Below, piece after piece: positions 17,633 through 26,233 of a stretch of DNA of 64,000 nt; within the stretch, counting starts at the first letter, position 1, and every line of letters begins with the position of its first letter. Source of the DNA: Streptomyces kanamyceticus (lineage in GTDB: Bacteria; Actinomycetota; Actinomycetes; Streptomycetales; Streptomycetaceae); the NCBI RefSeq assembly GCF_008704495.1, contig NZ_CP023699.1, positions 7,564,001 through 7,628,000 of the forward strand, read 5' to 3'. The notes under the pieces are model-generated. The model had not been told where the DNA came from. It was given only the letters and a program-made list of their open reading frames with translations, and ran no database searches. Both the position numbers and the translations under genes were made by a program.

Positions 17633-17737
17633 CCCGGGGTGCGCCCGGCGGCGAGGAGGGGCCGCCCGAGTCTGGCCTAGGGTGGCGTGCGGGGAACGAG
17701 CAGAGGCTGAGCACGAGCCGAACAGAGGTTGAACGGG

Positions 17738-20700
17738 ATGGCGGCGGCGGACGGGACGACGTGGCCTGCGTGGCCTGCGGCCGCGGAGGCGCTGGTGCGT
17801 GGCTGTGCCGCGGTCTTCCTGCCGGGGGAGGTGCCGCGGGAGGGGCGGGTGGCTTTCTGGGGGGAGGGGCTTGCGGGGCTCTCCGTCGTAGGGGGAGGGC
17901 TTCCTGTTGTGCGTGGGGAGGGCTCTTCCGTGCGTGCTGAGCTCTCTGCCGTACGTGAGGAGGGCTCTTCCGTGCGTGCTGAGCTCTCTGCCGTACGTGA
18001 GGAGGGCTCTTCCGCGCGTGCTGAGCTCCCTGTCGTACGTGAGGAGGGCTCTTCCGTAGGTGCCGAGTTCCTTGCCGTACGTGAGGGGGAGCTCACCGTC
18101 GCCCGCAAGCACGGCAAGGGTGCCCGGGCCAGGACCGTCCCCGCGGTCCTGCTGCCGGTGGCCGACGCCGTCCCGCTCCTGTTGCGCACCGCGCGCCCGC
18201 ACCCCACCGGAGCCTGCTGGGCCGCCGCGGCCCGGCACGCGCTGCACCTGGCCGCGCGCGGCAGGCTGCTGCCCGGCCTCGCCGCCGGGGACCTGGACGC
18301 GTGGCGGGCGGGGCCGCTGGACGAGTCGGACGTCAGGCAGCTGCGGGGGATCGCCGCGGCGCTGCCCGCCGAGGCGCACGCCGTGCCGCTGCCGGGGGCC
18401 GGGCCGCTCCGGGTGCCGGAGCCGTTCGCACTGGTCAGAGCCTTCGTCGACGCGGTGGTTGATGTCCTGCCGCGCACCCCGGCGGCGGCGTACGCGGTCG
18501 GCGCGCCCTTCGCGGCCCGCGCGCCCCAGCGGCTGCGTGGACCGGCCGTGCACGAGTGGGCCGCGGAGGTCGCCGCCGGGGTGGACGCCGGGGTGCGGGT
18601 GTCGCTGCGGCTGGATCTGCGGGCGCACGAGGTGTTCGACGGGGCGGATGTCGATGGGGCTGATGGGGCGGATGGGGTCGGCGCCGAGACGGCGAGAGCG
18701 CCGGGAGTCCCGCGCGCCGCCGTGGCGAGCCCCGCCGCCGCCGTCGTCCAGGTGCACAGCCTCGCCGACCCGACGCTCGTCACGGACGCCGCGCTGCTCT
18801 GGTCGTCGGGCGCCGACCACTTCGGGCCCCGGGCCCGCGTCGACACACTGCTCGCGATCCGCCGCGCGGCCCGCGTATGGCCGCCGCTCGCCCGGCTCCT
18901 CGCCCGGCCCCGCCCCGACGTACTGCCCCTGAACGAGGAGGAGTTGAACGACCTCCTCGGCGCCGCGGCGCCGCGGCTCGGCGCGGCGGGCGTCGCCGTG
19001 CACTGGCCGAAGGAGCTGACCCGCGGACTGACCGCGACGGCCGTGGTCAGGGCCGCGCCCGGCACCGCGGCCGACAACTTCGACTTCTTCAAGACGGACG
19101 AACTCCTGGAATTCCGCTGGCAGTTGGCGCTCGGCGGCGAAACGCTGACCGAGGCGGAGATGGAGGAACTCGCCGAGTCCCACCGCCCCGTGGTGCGGCT
19201 GCGGGACCAGTGGGTGCTCGTCGACCCCGAACTCGTACGCAAGGCACGCAAGCGGGACCTCGGCCTGCTCGACCCGTTGGACGCGCTGTCCGTCGCGCTC
19301 ACCGGCACGGCGGAGGTGGAGGGCCGCCCGGTGCCCGCGGTCCCGGTCGGCGCGCTTGCCGGACTGTGCGAGCGCCTGGCGGGCGACCCCGCGCCGATCG
19401 CGCCGCCGCCCGGCCTCACGGCGACGCTCCGCGACTACCAACTCCGGGGCCTCGCCTGGCTGGACCGCATGACGTCCCTCGGCCTCGGCGGCTGCCTCGC
19501 GGACGACATGGGCCTCGGCAAGACGGTCACGCTGATCGCGCTGCATCTGCACCGGGCGCGGTCCGGTGTCGCCGCGGGGGCCGCGCCGACCCTGGTGGTC
19601 TGCCCGGCCTCGCTGCTCGGCAACTGGCAGCGGGAGATCGAACGCTTCGCGCCCGGCGTGCCGGTGCGCCGCTTCCACGGCACGGCCCGCACCCTGACCG
19701 GCCTGACGGGCGGCTTCGTCCTCACGACGTACGGCACGATGCGCACCAGTGCCGTAGAACTGGCGGGCCACACCTGGGGGTTGGTGGTCGCGGACGAGGC
19801 GCAGCACGTCAAGAACCCGCACGCGGCGACGGCGAAGGCACTGCGCACGATCCCCGCGCAGGCCCGCGTCGCACTCACCGGCACCCCCGTCGAGAACAAC
19901 CTCTCCGAACTCTGGGCCCTGCTCGACTGGACGACACCGGGCCTGCTCGGCTCGCTCAAGGAGTTCCGCGCCCGGTACGCGCGCCTGGCGGAGGGCGGCG
20001 AGTTCGCCGAGAACGACGAGGCGATGACCCGCCTGTCCCGCCTCGTCCGCCCCTTCCTCCTGCGCCGTAAGAAGTCGGACCCGGGCATCGCGCCGGAACT
20101 CCCTCCGAAGACGGAGACGGACCACCCGGTCACCCTCACCCGCGAACAGGCCTCGCTCTACGAGGCGGTGGTGCGCGAGACGCTCGCCCGCATCGAGGCG
20201 TCGGACGGCATGGCGCGGCGCGGCCTGGTGATGAAACTCCTGATGGCGCTGAAGCAGATCTGCAACCACCCGGCGCAGTACCTGAAGGACGGCGGGGCGA
20301 GCCCCGACCGATCGGGCAAGCTCGAACTCCTCGACGAACTCCTCGACACGATCCTCACCGAGTCGGAGAGCGCGGGCGCCGTCCTGGTCTTCACGCAGTA
20401 CGTGGAGATGGCGCGGCTGCTGGAATCGCACCTCGCATCCCGGGGCGTCCGCACCCAACTCCTGCACGGCGGAACGCCGGTGGCGCGGCGCGAGGAGATG
20501 GTGGACCGCTTCCAGTCCGGCGAGATCCCGGTCTTCCTCCTCTCCCTGAAGGCGGCGGGCACGGGCTTGAACCTCACCCGGGCGGGCCACGTCATCCACT
20601 ACGACCGCTGGTGGAACCCGGCCGTGGAGGAACAGGCCACCGACCGCGCCTACCGCATCGGCCAGACCCAGCCGGTCCAGGTGCACCGACTGATCACCGA

Positions 20701-20848
20701 GGGCACGGTGGAGGACCGCATCGCCGAACTCCTGGCCGCGAAGCAGGCGTTGGCGGACGCGGTGCTCGGCGACGGCGGCGAGTCGGCCCTCACTGAACTC
20801 TCGGACGCGGAACTGTCGGACCTGGTGGCGCTGAGGAGGACGGCATGA
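17738..20848 (+). CDS. SNF2-family DNA/RNA helicase
   Basis: This 1036-residue ATP-dependent translocase has all SNF2 motifs: I at DDMGLGKT (Lys about residue 595), Ia VVCPASLLGNW, II DEAQHVKN (about 686), III LTGTPVENNL, then FTQYVEMARLL, LSLKAAGTGLNL and the final QATDRAYRIGQTQ. The N-terminal third is the SNF2-associated region common in bacterial HepA-like proteins. Two oddities are seen: residues 61-116 are four copies of a 14-residue repeat (42-bp DNA repeat), and the last 23 codons are duplicated downstream. ATG 17738 is preferred, with AGAGG 9 nt upstream. Its stop overlaps the next ATG. Confidence 0.95.
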   Translation: MAAADGTTWPAWPAAAEALVRGCAAVFLPGEVPREGRVAFWGEGLAGLSVVGGGLPVVRGEGSSVRAELSAVREEGSSVRAELSAVREEGSSARAELPVVREEGSSVGAEFLAVREGELTVARKHGKGARARTVPAVLLPVADAVPLLLRTARPHPTGACWAAAARHALHLAARGRLLPGLAAGDLDAWRAGPLDESDVRQLRGIAAALPAEAHAVPLPGAGPLRVPEPFALVRAFVDAVVDVLPRTPAAAYAVGAPFAARAPQRLRGPAVHEWAAEVAAGVDAGVRVSLRLDLRAHEVFDGADVDGADGADGVGAETARAPGVPRAAVASPAAAVVQVHSLADPTLVTDAALLWSSGADHFGPRARVDTLLAIRRAARVWPPLARLLARPRPDVLPLNEEELNDLLGAAAPRLGAAGVAVHWPKELTRGLTATAVVRAAPGTAADNFDFFKTDELLEFRWQLALGGETLTEAEMEELAESHRPVVRLRDQWVLVDPELVRKARKRDLGLLDPLDALSVALTGTAEVEGRPVPAVPVGALAGLCERLAGDPAPIAPPPGLTATLRDYQLRGLAWLDRMTSLGLGGCLADDMGLGKTVTLIALHLHRARSGVAAGAAPTLVVCPASLLGNWQREIERFAPGVPVRRFHGTARTLTGLTGGFVLTTYGTMRTSAVELAGHTWGLVVADEAQHVKNPHAATAKALRTIPAQARVALTGTPVENNLSELWALLDWTTPGLLGSLKEFRARYARLAEGGEFAENDEAMTRLSRLVRPFLLRRKKSDPGIAPELPPKTETDHPVTLTREQASLYEAVVRETLARIEASDGMARRGLVMKLLMALKQICNHPAQYLKDGGASPDRSGKLELLDELLDTILTESESAGAVLVFTQYVEMARLLESHLASRGVRTQLLHGGTPVARREEMVDRFQSGEIPVFLLSLKAAGTGLNLTRAGHVIHYDRWWNPAVEEQATDRAYRIGQTQPVQVHRLITEGTVEDRIAELLAAKQALADAVLGDGGESALTELSDAELSDLVALRRTA
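17918..18085 (+). repeat. 42-bp tandem repeat x4 inside the helicase gene
   Basis: Units start at 17918, 17960, 18002 and 18044 and code in frame for EGSSVRAELSAVRE-like 14-residue repeats. Units 1 and 2 are identical; units 3 and 4 carry a few substitutions. A more degenerate partial copy precedes the array near 17895. Being a multiple of 3, copy-number change would not break the frame. Confidence 0.9.
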
Positions 20849-21191
20849 CGCGGCGCGAGGGCTCCGGCCGGGGTGATGGCTCTCGCCTGGGTGAGGGATC
20901 CAGCTGGGGTGACGGCTCTCGCCGAGGCGATGGCTCTCGCCGCGACGATGGCTCCCGCCGGGGCGACGGCTCCCGCCGAGGCGACGGCGGCGGGTCGGCC
21001 CTCACTGAACTCTCGGACGCGGAACTGTCGGACCTGGTGGCGCTGAGGAGGACGGCATGACGCGGCGCGAGGGCTTCCGCCGGGGTGACGGCTCCCGCCT
21101 GGGCGAGGGCTCCCGCCTGGGTGACGGTTCCCGCCGGGGCGACGGCTCCCGCCGAGGCGATGGCTCTCGGCGGGGCCACGGTCTCGGCTGG
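20768..21191. repeat. 212-bp tandem duplication across the helicase-SWIM gene junction
   Basis: Copy A is 20768-20979 and copy B is 20980-21191. Bases 20782-20863 and 20994-21075 (82 nt) are identical; the rest is a mosaic of GGCGACGGCTCCCGCCGA-like short repeats that align with scattered differences. Each copy contains the helicase 3' end and the 5' end of the next gene. Copy A carries the real helicase stop and copy B the real SWIM-gene start. Confidence 0.92.
20845..21060 (+). CDS. Chimeric small ORF made by tandem duplication
   Basis: The 71-residue reading frame begins with the same MTRREG...RRGDGSRRGDG start as the SWIM protein and ends with the same SALTELSDAELSDLVALRRTA as the helicase. 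It is therefore head-of-gene-2 fused to tail-of-gene-1, created because the 212-bp duplication shifts the reading frame by 2. The ATG overlaps the helicase stop (ATGA) and its stop overlaps the SWIM start (ATGA), so it keeps the coupling chain intact and is likely translated. The product is Gly/Asp/Ser/Arg-rich and has no recognisable domain; it may be only a bridge for ribosomes. Confidence 0.45.
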   Translation: MTRREGSGRGDGSRLGEGSSWGDGSRRGDGSRRDDGSRRGDGSRRGDGGGSALTELSDAELSDLVALRRTA

Positions 21192-22811
21192 GCCAGCGGG
21201 ATGAGCGAGACGAGCCGGATGGGCAGCGGCCGCGTCTTCCCCGCGCTGCCCGCGCACACCGACCCCGAGGCCCCGTTCGCCGCGACCTGGTGGGGCAACG
21301 CGTGGATCCGCGCACTGGAGGAGGCCGCCCTCGACCAGGCCCGCCTGTCCCGCGGCCGCGCCTACGCCCGCGAGGGCTCCGTGGACACGATCACGGTGGC
21401 GCCGGGCCGCATCGTCGCGTACGTCCACGGCAGCCGCCCCCGCCCCTACCGCGCCGAACTCCGCCTGCGCACGCTCACCCCCGAGGACTGGACCCGCTTC
21501 CTGGACGTGGTGGCCGCGGACCCCGCGCACATCGCGGCGCTCCTGGACAAGGACATGCCGCAGGCCCTGGCGGCGGCCGCGACCCGAGCCGGAGTCGAAC
21601 TCCTGCCCGCCGGACGCGAGTTGGCCCCGTCCTGCAGCTGCCCCGACCGAGGACACCCCTGCAAGCACGCGGCCGCCCTCGCCTACCAGACGGCCCGCCT
21701 CCTGGACGCGGACCCCTTCGTGCTCTTCCTGCTGCGCGGCGGCGAGGAGGCGGACCTCCTCGACGAACTGGCGCACCGCAACGCGCAGGAGACGGCGAGG
21801 GAGGAACGGGAGGCGCGGACGGGCGGCGGGGGCACCACCCGGCCCCGTGACCTCGAAGCCCCGCCGCACCTCACCGCCCCGACACCACCGCCCGGTTCAC
21901 CCGAGGCAGCCACGCCACCCGCCCCCACCGAGACGCCCGAACCGGAACGGACGACACGCACCACCGCCACCGAACCGGCCACACGCACCGCCACCGCCAT
22001 TGAACCGACCGCGCCCACCGGGCCCGCGGCGCAGCCCGCGTCCGACCGGTACCGCTACCAGCACCAGGCCCGCAACGAACAGCCCCACCCCACCGACCCG
22101 TCACTCCCTGCCCCAGCCCCCGCGCCTGCCCCAGCCTCAGCCCCCGCGCCTGCCCCAGCCTCCGCCCCACCCCTCCCGAGCACCCTGGCCCGAGAAGCCC
22201 TGGCGACGACGTACCGCCCCCCGCTCCCGCCCCCACCAGCACCCCCGTCCCGCCCGGGCGCCCCCCCGGTCCTCCCGGCGACCCTCGGGGCCCCCGACCC
22301 GACGGCGCTGGAGTTCCTGGTGACGGACACGGCGGTGCGGGCCCACGCGTACCTGATGACGGGAGCGGACCCCTTCCCTTCGGCGATGGAGCCCTGGCAC
22401 GACGCGGTGCGCCTGGCGGCCTCCCACCCCGGGCTGACGGGCCGCCGCACGTTCAGCCGCCAGTTCACCGACCTGGCGGACTCGGTGGACCGCACCCCCA
22501 AGGAACTGGCCCGCGCGGCAGCGGCCTGGCGCCAGGGCGCGGAGGACGGCCTGGCGACCCTGGAATCCCCCTGGGACCCCCCGGCGGGCCCCTTCGACCG
22601 GGCCCGCGGCGCCCTGGTGGCGGCGGACCTCCCCCGCATGGCCATCCACCGCAACCACCTCACCAACGCCGAGGGAACCCTCCAGCTCCGCTACGGCCAG
22701 GACGGCCGCTGGTACCCGTACCGCAGCGAGCCGGGCGGCGACGACTGGTGGCCGGAGGGGGAGGCGGACGTGGATCCGGTGGGGGCGTTGGCGGGGGTGC
22801 TCGAAGGCTGA
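21057..22811 (+). CDS. SWIM zinc-finger protein, partner of the SNF2 helicase
   Basis: The protein of 584 residues carries a SWIM zinc finger CSCPDRGHPCKH (about residues 193-204), preceded by the conserved TWWGNAWIRALEE (about 78-90) and SRGRAYAREGSV. SWIM proteins bind nucleic acid or protein and in bacteria commonly neighbour SNF2 helicases, as here (4-nt overlap chain through the chimeric ORF). The first ~50 residues are GDGSRRGDGS repeats unlike the rest, so the ancestral start may be near the MSETSRMGSGRVF segment. Residues about 265-400 are Pro/Ala/Thr-rich and low complexity. A C-terminal domain begins near residue 420. Confidence 0.88.
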   Translation: MTRREGFRRGDGSRLGEGSRLGDGSRRGDGSRRGDGSRRGHGLGWASGMSETSRMGSGRVFPALPAHTDPEAPFAATWWGNAWIRALEEAALDQARLSRGRAYAREGSVDTITVAPGRIVAYVHGSRPRPYRAELRLRTLTPEDWTRFLDVVAADPAHIAALLDKDMPQALAAAATRAGVELLPAGRELAPSCSCPDRGHPCKHAAALAYQTARLLDADPFVLFLLRGGEEADLLDELAHRNAQETAREEREARTGGGGTTRPRDLEAPPHLTAPTPPPGSPEAATPPAPTETPEPERTTRTTATEPATRTATAIEPTAPTGPAAQPASDRYRYQHQARNEQPHPTDPSLPAPAPAPAPASAPAPAPASAPPLPSTLAREALATTYRPPLPPPPAPPSRPGAPPVLPATLGAPDPTALEFLVTDTAVRAHAYLMTGADPFPSAMEPWHDAVRLAASHPGLTGRRTFSRQFTDLADSVDRTPKELARAAAAWRQGAEDGLATLESPWDPPAGPFDRARGALVAADLPRMAIHRNHLTNAEGTLQLRYGQDGRWYPYRSEPGGDDWWPEGEADVDPVGALAGVLEG

Positions 22812-22897
22812 CGACGCCGAATCGTCGGTGGTGGCGTTACCGTGAAGCACGCAGGCGCACTGCGCGATGATGCGGGTGGCGACGTGAAGGAGGCCCG

Positions 22898-23320
22898 GTG
22901 GACGCTGAGTTGACCGCACTGGCGACGGCGGGGGCCACGGCTCTCGTGCAGCAGATGGTGACCGACGGCTGGGGGCAGGTGCGGGACCGCGTCGCCGGAT
23001 TCTTCGCGCGGGGGGACGCGGACGACGAGGAGGCCGTCGCCGGGGAACTGGAGGAGTCGCGTGGCGATCTCACCGCGGCGCGGGACAGTGCCGACGCCGA
23101 GGCCGAGGCGGACGTGCTGGCCGCGTGGCGGGGACGTATGCGGCGTGCGCTGCGCGCGGATCCGGCGGCCGCGGCGGAACTCCGGGCGCTGTTGGAGGAG
23201 TTGTCGCCGAGAGCCGAGCGGGAGGGGCGCGGCGGCGATGTGTACAACACCCTCAATGGCGGCGTGCACTACGGCGTGGTGATCCAGAGCGGATCGATCG
23301 GTGAGGTGCGCAACGGCTGA
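22898..23320 (+). CDS. Small conserved-type protein with C-terminal NTLNGGVHYGVVIQ motif
   Basis: This 140-residue soluble protein is acidic and helical in its first 110 residues (Ala/Glu/Asp/Arg-rich, with an AWRGRMRRALRADPAAAAELRALL helix), then ends in a short Gly-rich strand pair, NTLNGGVHYGVVIQSGSIG. From memory, similar tails occur at the ends or starts of many actinobacterial signalling and effector-associated proteins; no enzymatic motif is present. The start is GTG with GAAGGAGG at 22886-22893, a near-ideal ribosome site. Function unknown. Confidence 0.72.
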   Translation: MDAELTALATAGATALVQQMVTDGWGQVRDRVAGFFARGDADDEEAVAGELEESRGDLTAARDSADAEAEADVLAAWRGRMRRALRADPAAAAELRALLEELSPRAEREGRGGDVYNTLNGGVHYGVVIQSGSIGEVRNG

Positions 23321-23397
23321 GGCGGTTGCTGAGGCTGAGGCGGTTGCGGGGCGAAATCCAGTGGCCCCGCCGTCGCGGTGAGTGCTGAGCTGTACCC

Positions 23398-24216
23398 GTG
23401 ACTTCCGCGCCGCCGCCCTCGCCTCCGCCGTCCCGGTCCGCCCTCCCCGACGAGGTCTTCGCCGATCACGTCGCCGAGCGGCTCGCCGCCCTCGCCGGTG
23501 TGCACGCCGTCGCCCTCGGCGGTTCCCGCGCGCAGGGTACGCACACGGTCGACAGCGACTGGGACATGGCCGTCTACTATCGCGGCTCCTTCGATCCGGG
23601 GGAGCTTCGGGAGATCGGCTGGGCGGGGGAGGTCTCCGAGCTCGGCGCCTGGGGCGGTGGCGTCTTCAACGGCGGGGCCTGGCTGACCGTCGACGGGCGC
23701 CGCGTCGACGTGCACTACCGGGATCTCGACGCCGTCGAGCACGAACTGGCCGAGGCTCGCGCGGGACGCTTCCGCTGGGAGCCTTTGATGTTCCATCTGG
23801 CGGGGATCGCCAGCTACTTGGTCGTCGCCGAGCTCGGCGTCAACGAAGTGCTGCGCGGTGAACTGCCGCGCCCCTCCTTCCCCGAGGCGCTGCGGCGCAC
23901 CGCTTCCGAGGCATGGCTGGAACGGGCGAGGGCCACGCTTCAGTACGCCCGGTCCAACAACGCGCCACGCGCTCAGCACACCGAGGTCGCGGGTGCCGTC
24001 GCCGTCGCCGCCCTGCAGTGCGCCCACGCGGTGCTCGCGGCGCGGGGCGAGTGGGTGACGAACGAGAAGCGCCTGCTCGAACGGGCGGGACTGCGCGACG
24101 TGGACGGCATCCTCGCGGGGCTGGGCGCGAGCGGCTCGGCCGTCACCGCGGACTCGCTGACACGGGCCGTGGACGCGGCGGACCGGCTGTTCGCGACGGC
24201 GGTCACGAAGGGCTGA
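23398..24216 (+). CDS. Nucleotidyltransferase-fold protein
   Basis: The 272-residue cytosolic protein starts with a Pol-beta-type nucleotidyltransferase domain. The motif GGSRAQGTHTVDSDWD (about residues 40-55) gives the GS...DxD metal site, and a third acidic residue is available in RRVDVHYRD (about 100-108). The C-terminal half is helical (AVAVAALQCAHAVLAARGEW), like the substrate-binding half of aminoglycoside-type nucleotidyltransferases. The target, whether a small molecule, RNA or protein, cannot be told. The start is GTG. It ends 9 nt before the 3' end of a convergent gene with a HEPN-like motif. Confidence 0.82.
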   Translation: MTSAPPPSPPPSRSALPDEVFADHVAERLAALAGVHAVALGGSRAQGTHTVDSDWDMAVYYRGSFDPGELREIGWAGEVSELGAWGGGVFNGGAWLTVDGRRVDVHYRDLDAVEHELAEARAGRFRWEPLMFHLAGIASYLVVAELGVNEVLRGELPRPSFPEALRRTASEAWLERARATLQYARSNNAPRAQHTEVAGAVAVAALQCAHAVLAARGEWVTNEKRLLERAGLRDVDGILAGLGASGSAVTADSLTRAVDAADRLFATAVTKG

Positions 24217-24225
24217 CCGGAGCCG

Positions 24226-25431
24226 TCAGCGCCGACCGGGCAACGCCCGGATTTCGTCGCCCAGGTCCGGTACGGGGATTTCGTGGCCCCGGCTGAAGCT
24301 CTTCACCGTGGCATCGCTCCCGCCTTTCGGTACGCGCGAGGTGTAGCAGGTCTCCGTATCCCGGCACTGCGGACAGAACGTGTACGTGACGAAGGGGGAG
24401 AGGGGTACTCGTTCTTCCCGCGCGAGGAGGTAGAACGCGTCTCTGGCCACCGGTTGGTCCCATTCGTACGTCTGGCGTTCGAAGACGGGATGGTCGCCGG
24501 TCGCGTTCCGTGCCACGATCAGGAAGTTCCGGGTTCTCTGCCGGTAGTCGCACGACGCGACACACAACCAGGGCAATTCCTCCAGGAACTGAGCGGCGGC
24601 GAGGGCGTGTTCCAAGAAGCCGCGGCACTCCGCCACGCGGAGGGCGGACTCGGGTCTGCTGAGCGGTTTGTCGCCGTGGGCGGTGCGATTGCGTTCCGCC
24701 TTCAGGGCTTTGAGGTCGTCGACCATGTCGGCCACGCCCGAGCGGAGTCCCGACGGCAGCCGTGGATGCCCCACGTCGACGGCGAGAACCCTGTCGAGCC
24801 CGACCGTCCAGGTGCCGAACGTGGTGCCCGCTCCGAGGCAGGCGCTCCTCAGCACGGACAGGACACCCGCCCCCGAGTCCGCTCCGGGCCGGTGCAGCAG
24901 CGCGGCCGCCGTGACGCACACGGTGAGGGCGAGGCTCTCGGCGGCGTCGAGCATCGCCTCGTACTGGTCCCGGGGAGTGTCCGCCTGCTGGAGGGCGCGG
25001 ATGGCGCGGGCGACCGGGTGAGGCAGCGTCTGCCGTGCGTGCGTCAGCGCCCGGGACGTCGGCGTGGGGCGCGGCAGATCCCGCACCGGCGCGGGCGAGC
25101 GGGGGCGCTGCGGATCCACGGCGGCAGGCTTGTCGCGCGTATGCCGACTCCGCCTCCTGGCCCGGAGGCGCATCCAGGCAGGGAGCACGCCGAAGAGGAG
25201 CGTGAAGGTGAGCGTGGCCAGCAAGGTGTCCAGCCATGCGGGCATGCCGCGCGGGTCGTCGCTCGTCCCGATGGCGTAGGGGGTGAACACCACCATGAAC
25301 GCGGTTGTCCAGGCCGCCCAGTCCCGGTACAGGGGCGCGTCGTAGAGGCGGAGTACCGTATTGCGCCGCCTTTCCGGCGGCGATGGCGGGGGCGGTGGTG
25401 GCGAAGGCGTGGTTCCGGCGCCGCTGTTCAT
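24226..25431 (-). CDS. Two-TM membrane protein with HEPN-like RNxxxH motif and Cys-rich tail
   Basis: I do not recognise this 401-residue protein. Seen: a Pro-rich N-terminus, two hydrophobic segments (about residues 40-60 and 70-90), a basic linker, then a helical domain holding ERNRTAH (about residue 245), which fits the R-x4-H catalytic motif of HEPN RNases. A later domain has CPQC followed by another Cys in a YTSRVPKGG context, possibly a zinc ribbon. ATG 25431 is preferred over an upstream in-frame ATG, since the first 44 residues of the longer form look like non-coding DNA. Function unknown; HEPN assignment is tentative. Confidence 0.7.
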   Translation of the reverse strand: MNSGAGTTPSPPPPPPSPPERRRNTVLRLYDAPLYRDWAAWTTAFMVVFTPYAIGTSDDPRGMPAWLDTLLATLTFTLLFGVLPAWMRLRARRRSRHTRDKPAAVDPQRPRSPAPVRDLPRPTPTSRALTHARQTLPHPVARAIRALQQADTPRDQYEAMLDAAESLALTVCVTAAALLHRPGADSGAGVLSVLRSACLGAGTTFGTWTVGLDRVLAVDVGHPRLPSGLRSGVADMVDDLKALKAERNRTAHGDKPLSRPESALRVAECRGFLEHALAAAQFLEELPWLCVASCDYRQRTRNFLIVARNATGDHPVFERQTYEWDQPVARDAFYLLAREERVPLSPFVTYTFCPQCRDTETCYTSRVPKGGSDATVKSFSRGHEIPVPDLGDEIRALPGRR

Positions 25432-25537
25432 GTACGTATGGTGCCGGGGGACATGACGGACAACTAGGTTCCGGCGCCCATCGGTTGAGAGGGGGCCGGA
25501 CCGGCGGCCGCCAGCCCGACACCCTCGCCACACGCGC

Positions 25538-26029
25538 TCAGAAGTCCACCCGGGTCCTGTCATCGAGCCGCGCCACCGAATCCTGCGCGAACGCCTTCTC
25601 GTAGTCGCTGCGGATCTCCTCGATCTGTACGTCCCGCTTCTTCGCCTCGGGCGTCGGGTACAGGAGGATCAGTTCGTACGAACGCTCGCGCTCGATCTTG
25701 CCGTTGGAGTCGCGCCACTGGCCGCGGCCGTCCTGGATGGTGAGTCCGTCGGGGAAGCCCGGCGTCACTTCCTTGTCGATGAAGGCCATGAACTGCTTGT
25801 CGGTGACGGCGGGGCCGCCGTCGGGGCGTTCGGTGCCGAAGAAGAGGCGGGTCTCGGTGAAGGGCTTGCCGCGGGTGATCGTGGGAGTGGAGGCCGCCGT
25901 CGAGGACGACGGCTGCGTCCCGTCGTCCAGCGAGGCGTACGCCGCGGGCGCGCCGACCGCGAGGACCGCCGTCACGGCACCGGCCACGGCGAGGCGGGTG
26001 CGGGAGATGCGGGAGAGGGTGATTGCCAC
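25538..26029 (-). CDS. Secreted DUF3574 protein
   Basis: This 163-residue protein has an N-terminal signal peptide (basic TLSRISRTRL, then a hydrophobic Ala/Val core ending AAYAS, about residue 32), followed by a Ser/Thr linker and a DUF3574 domain. The domain is marked by FTETRLFFGTERPDGG, VTPGFPDGLTIQDGRGQW and SYELILLYP. The family's function is unknown. GTG at 26029 is chosen because the signal peptide begins there and AGGG lies about 9 nt upstream; residues of a longer frame are out of character. The gene is probably monocistronic. Confidence 0.82.
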   Translation of the reverse strand: MAITLSRISRTRLAVAGAVTAVLAVGAPAAYASLDDGTQPSSSTAASTPTITRGKPFTETRLFFGTERPDGGPAVTDKQFMAFIDKEVTPGFPDGLTIQDGRGQWRDSNGKIERERSYELILLYPTPEAKKRDVQIEEIRSDYEKAFAQDSVARLDDRTRVDF

Positions 26030-26233
26030 GGGGCGGATCCCTTTCGGTGGGGAGTTCGGGGGGCGTGGAGTTCGGTGGTGAGGTGGGGAGTTAGGGCTGG
26101 CGGCCCCGCGTGTGCGGCGTCGCAGACCCATAACGGCGGCAAACCGTAGCGGACACGCCCAGCGAATCCGCCCCGCTTCCGGTGATTTGGCCTGATACGC
26201 GCCCGCCGGATTCACGCCCGCTTCGCGCGCCTG

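Noticed and set aside
17918..18085. Possible CRISPR-like array
   Set aside because: Units are contiguous 42-bp repeats without unique spacers and are in frame within a gene.
17630..20686. 1018-codon antisense frame across the SNF2 helicase gene
   Set aside because: Low-complexity Arg/Gly/Glu composition, and the plus strand encodes all SNF2 motifs.
23398..25431. Standard HEPN-MNT toxin-antitoxin operon
   Set aside because: The genes are convergent rather than co-directional and the nucleotidyltransferase has a long substrate-type C-terminal domain; kept only as a speculative finding.
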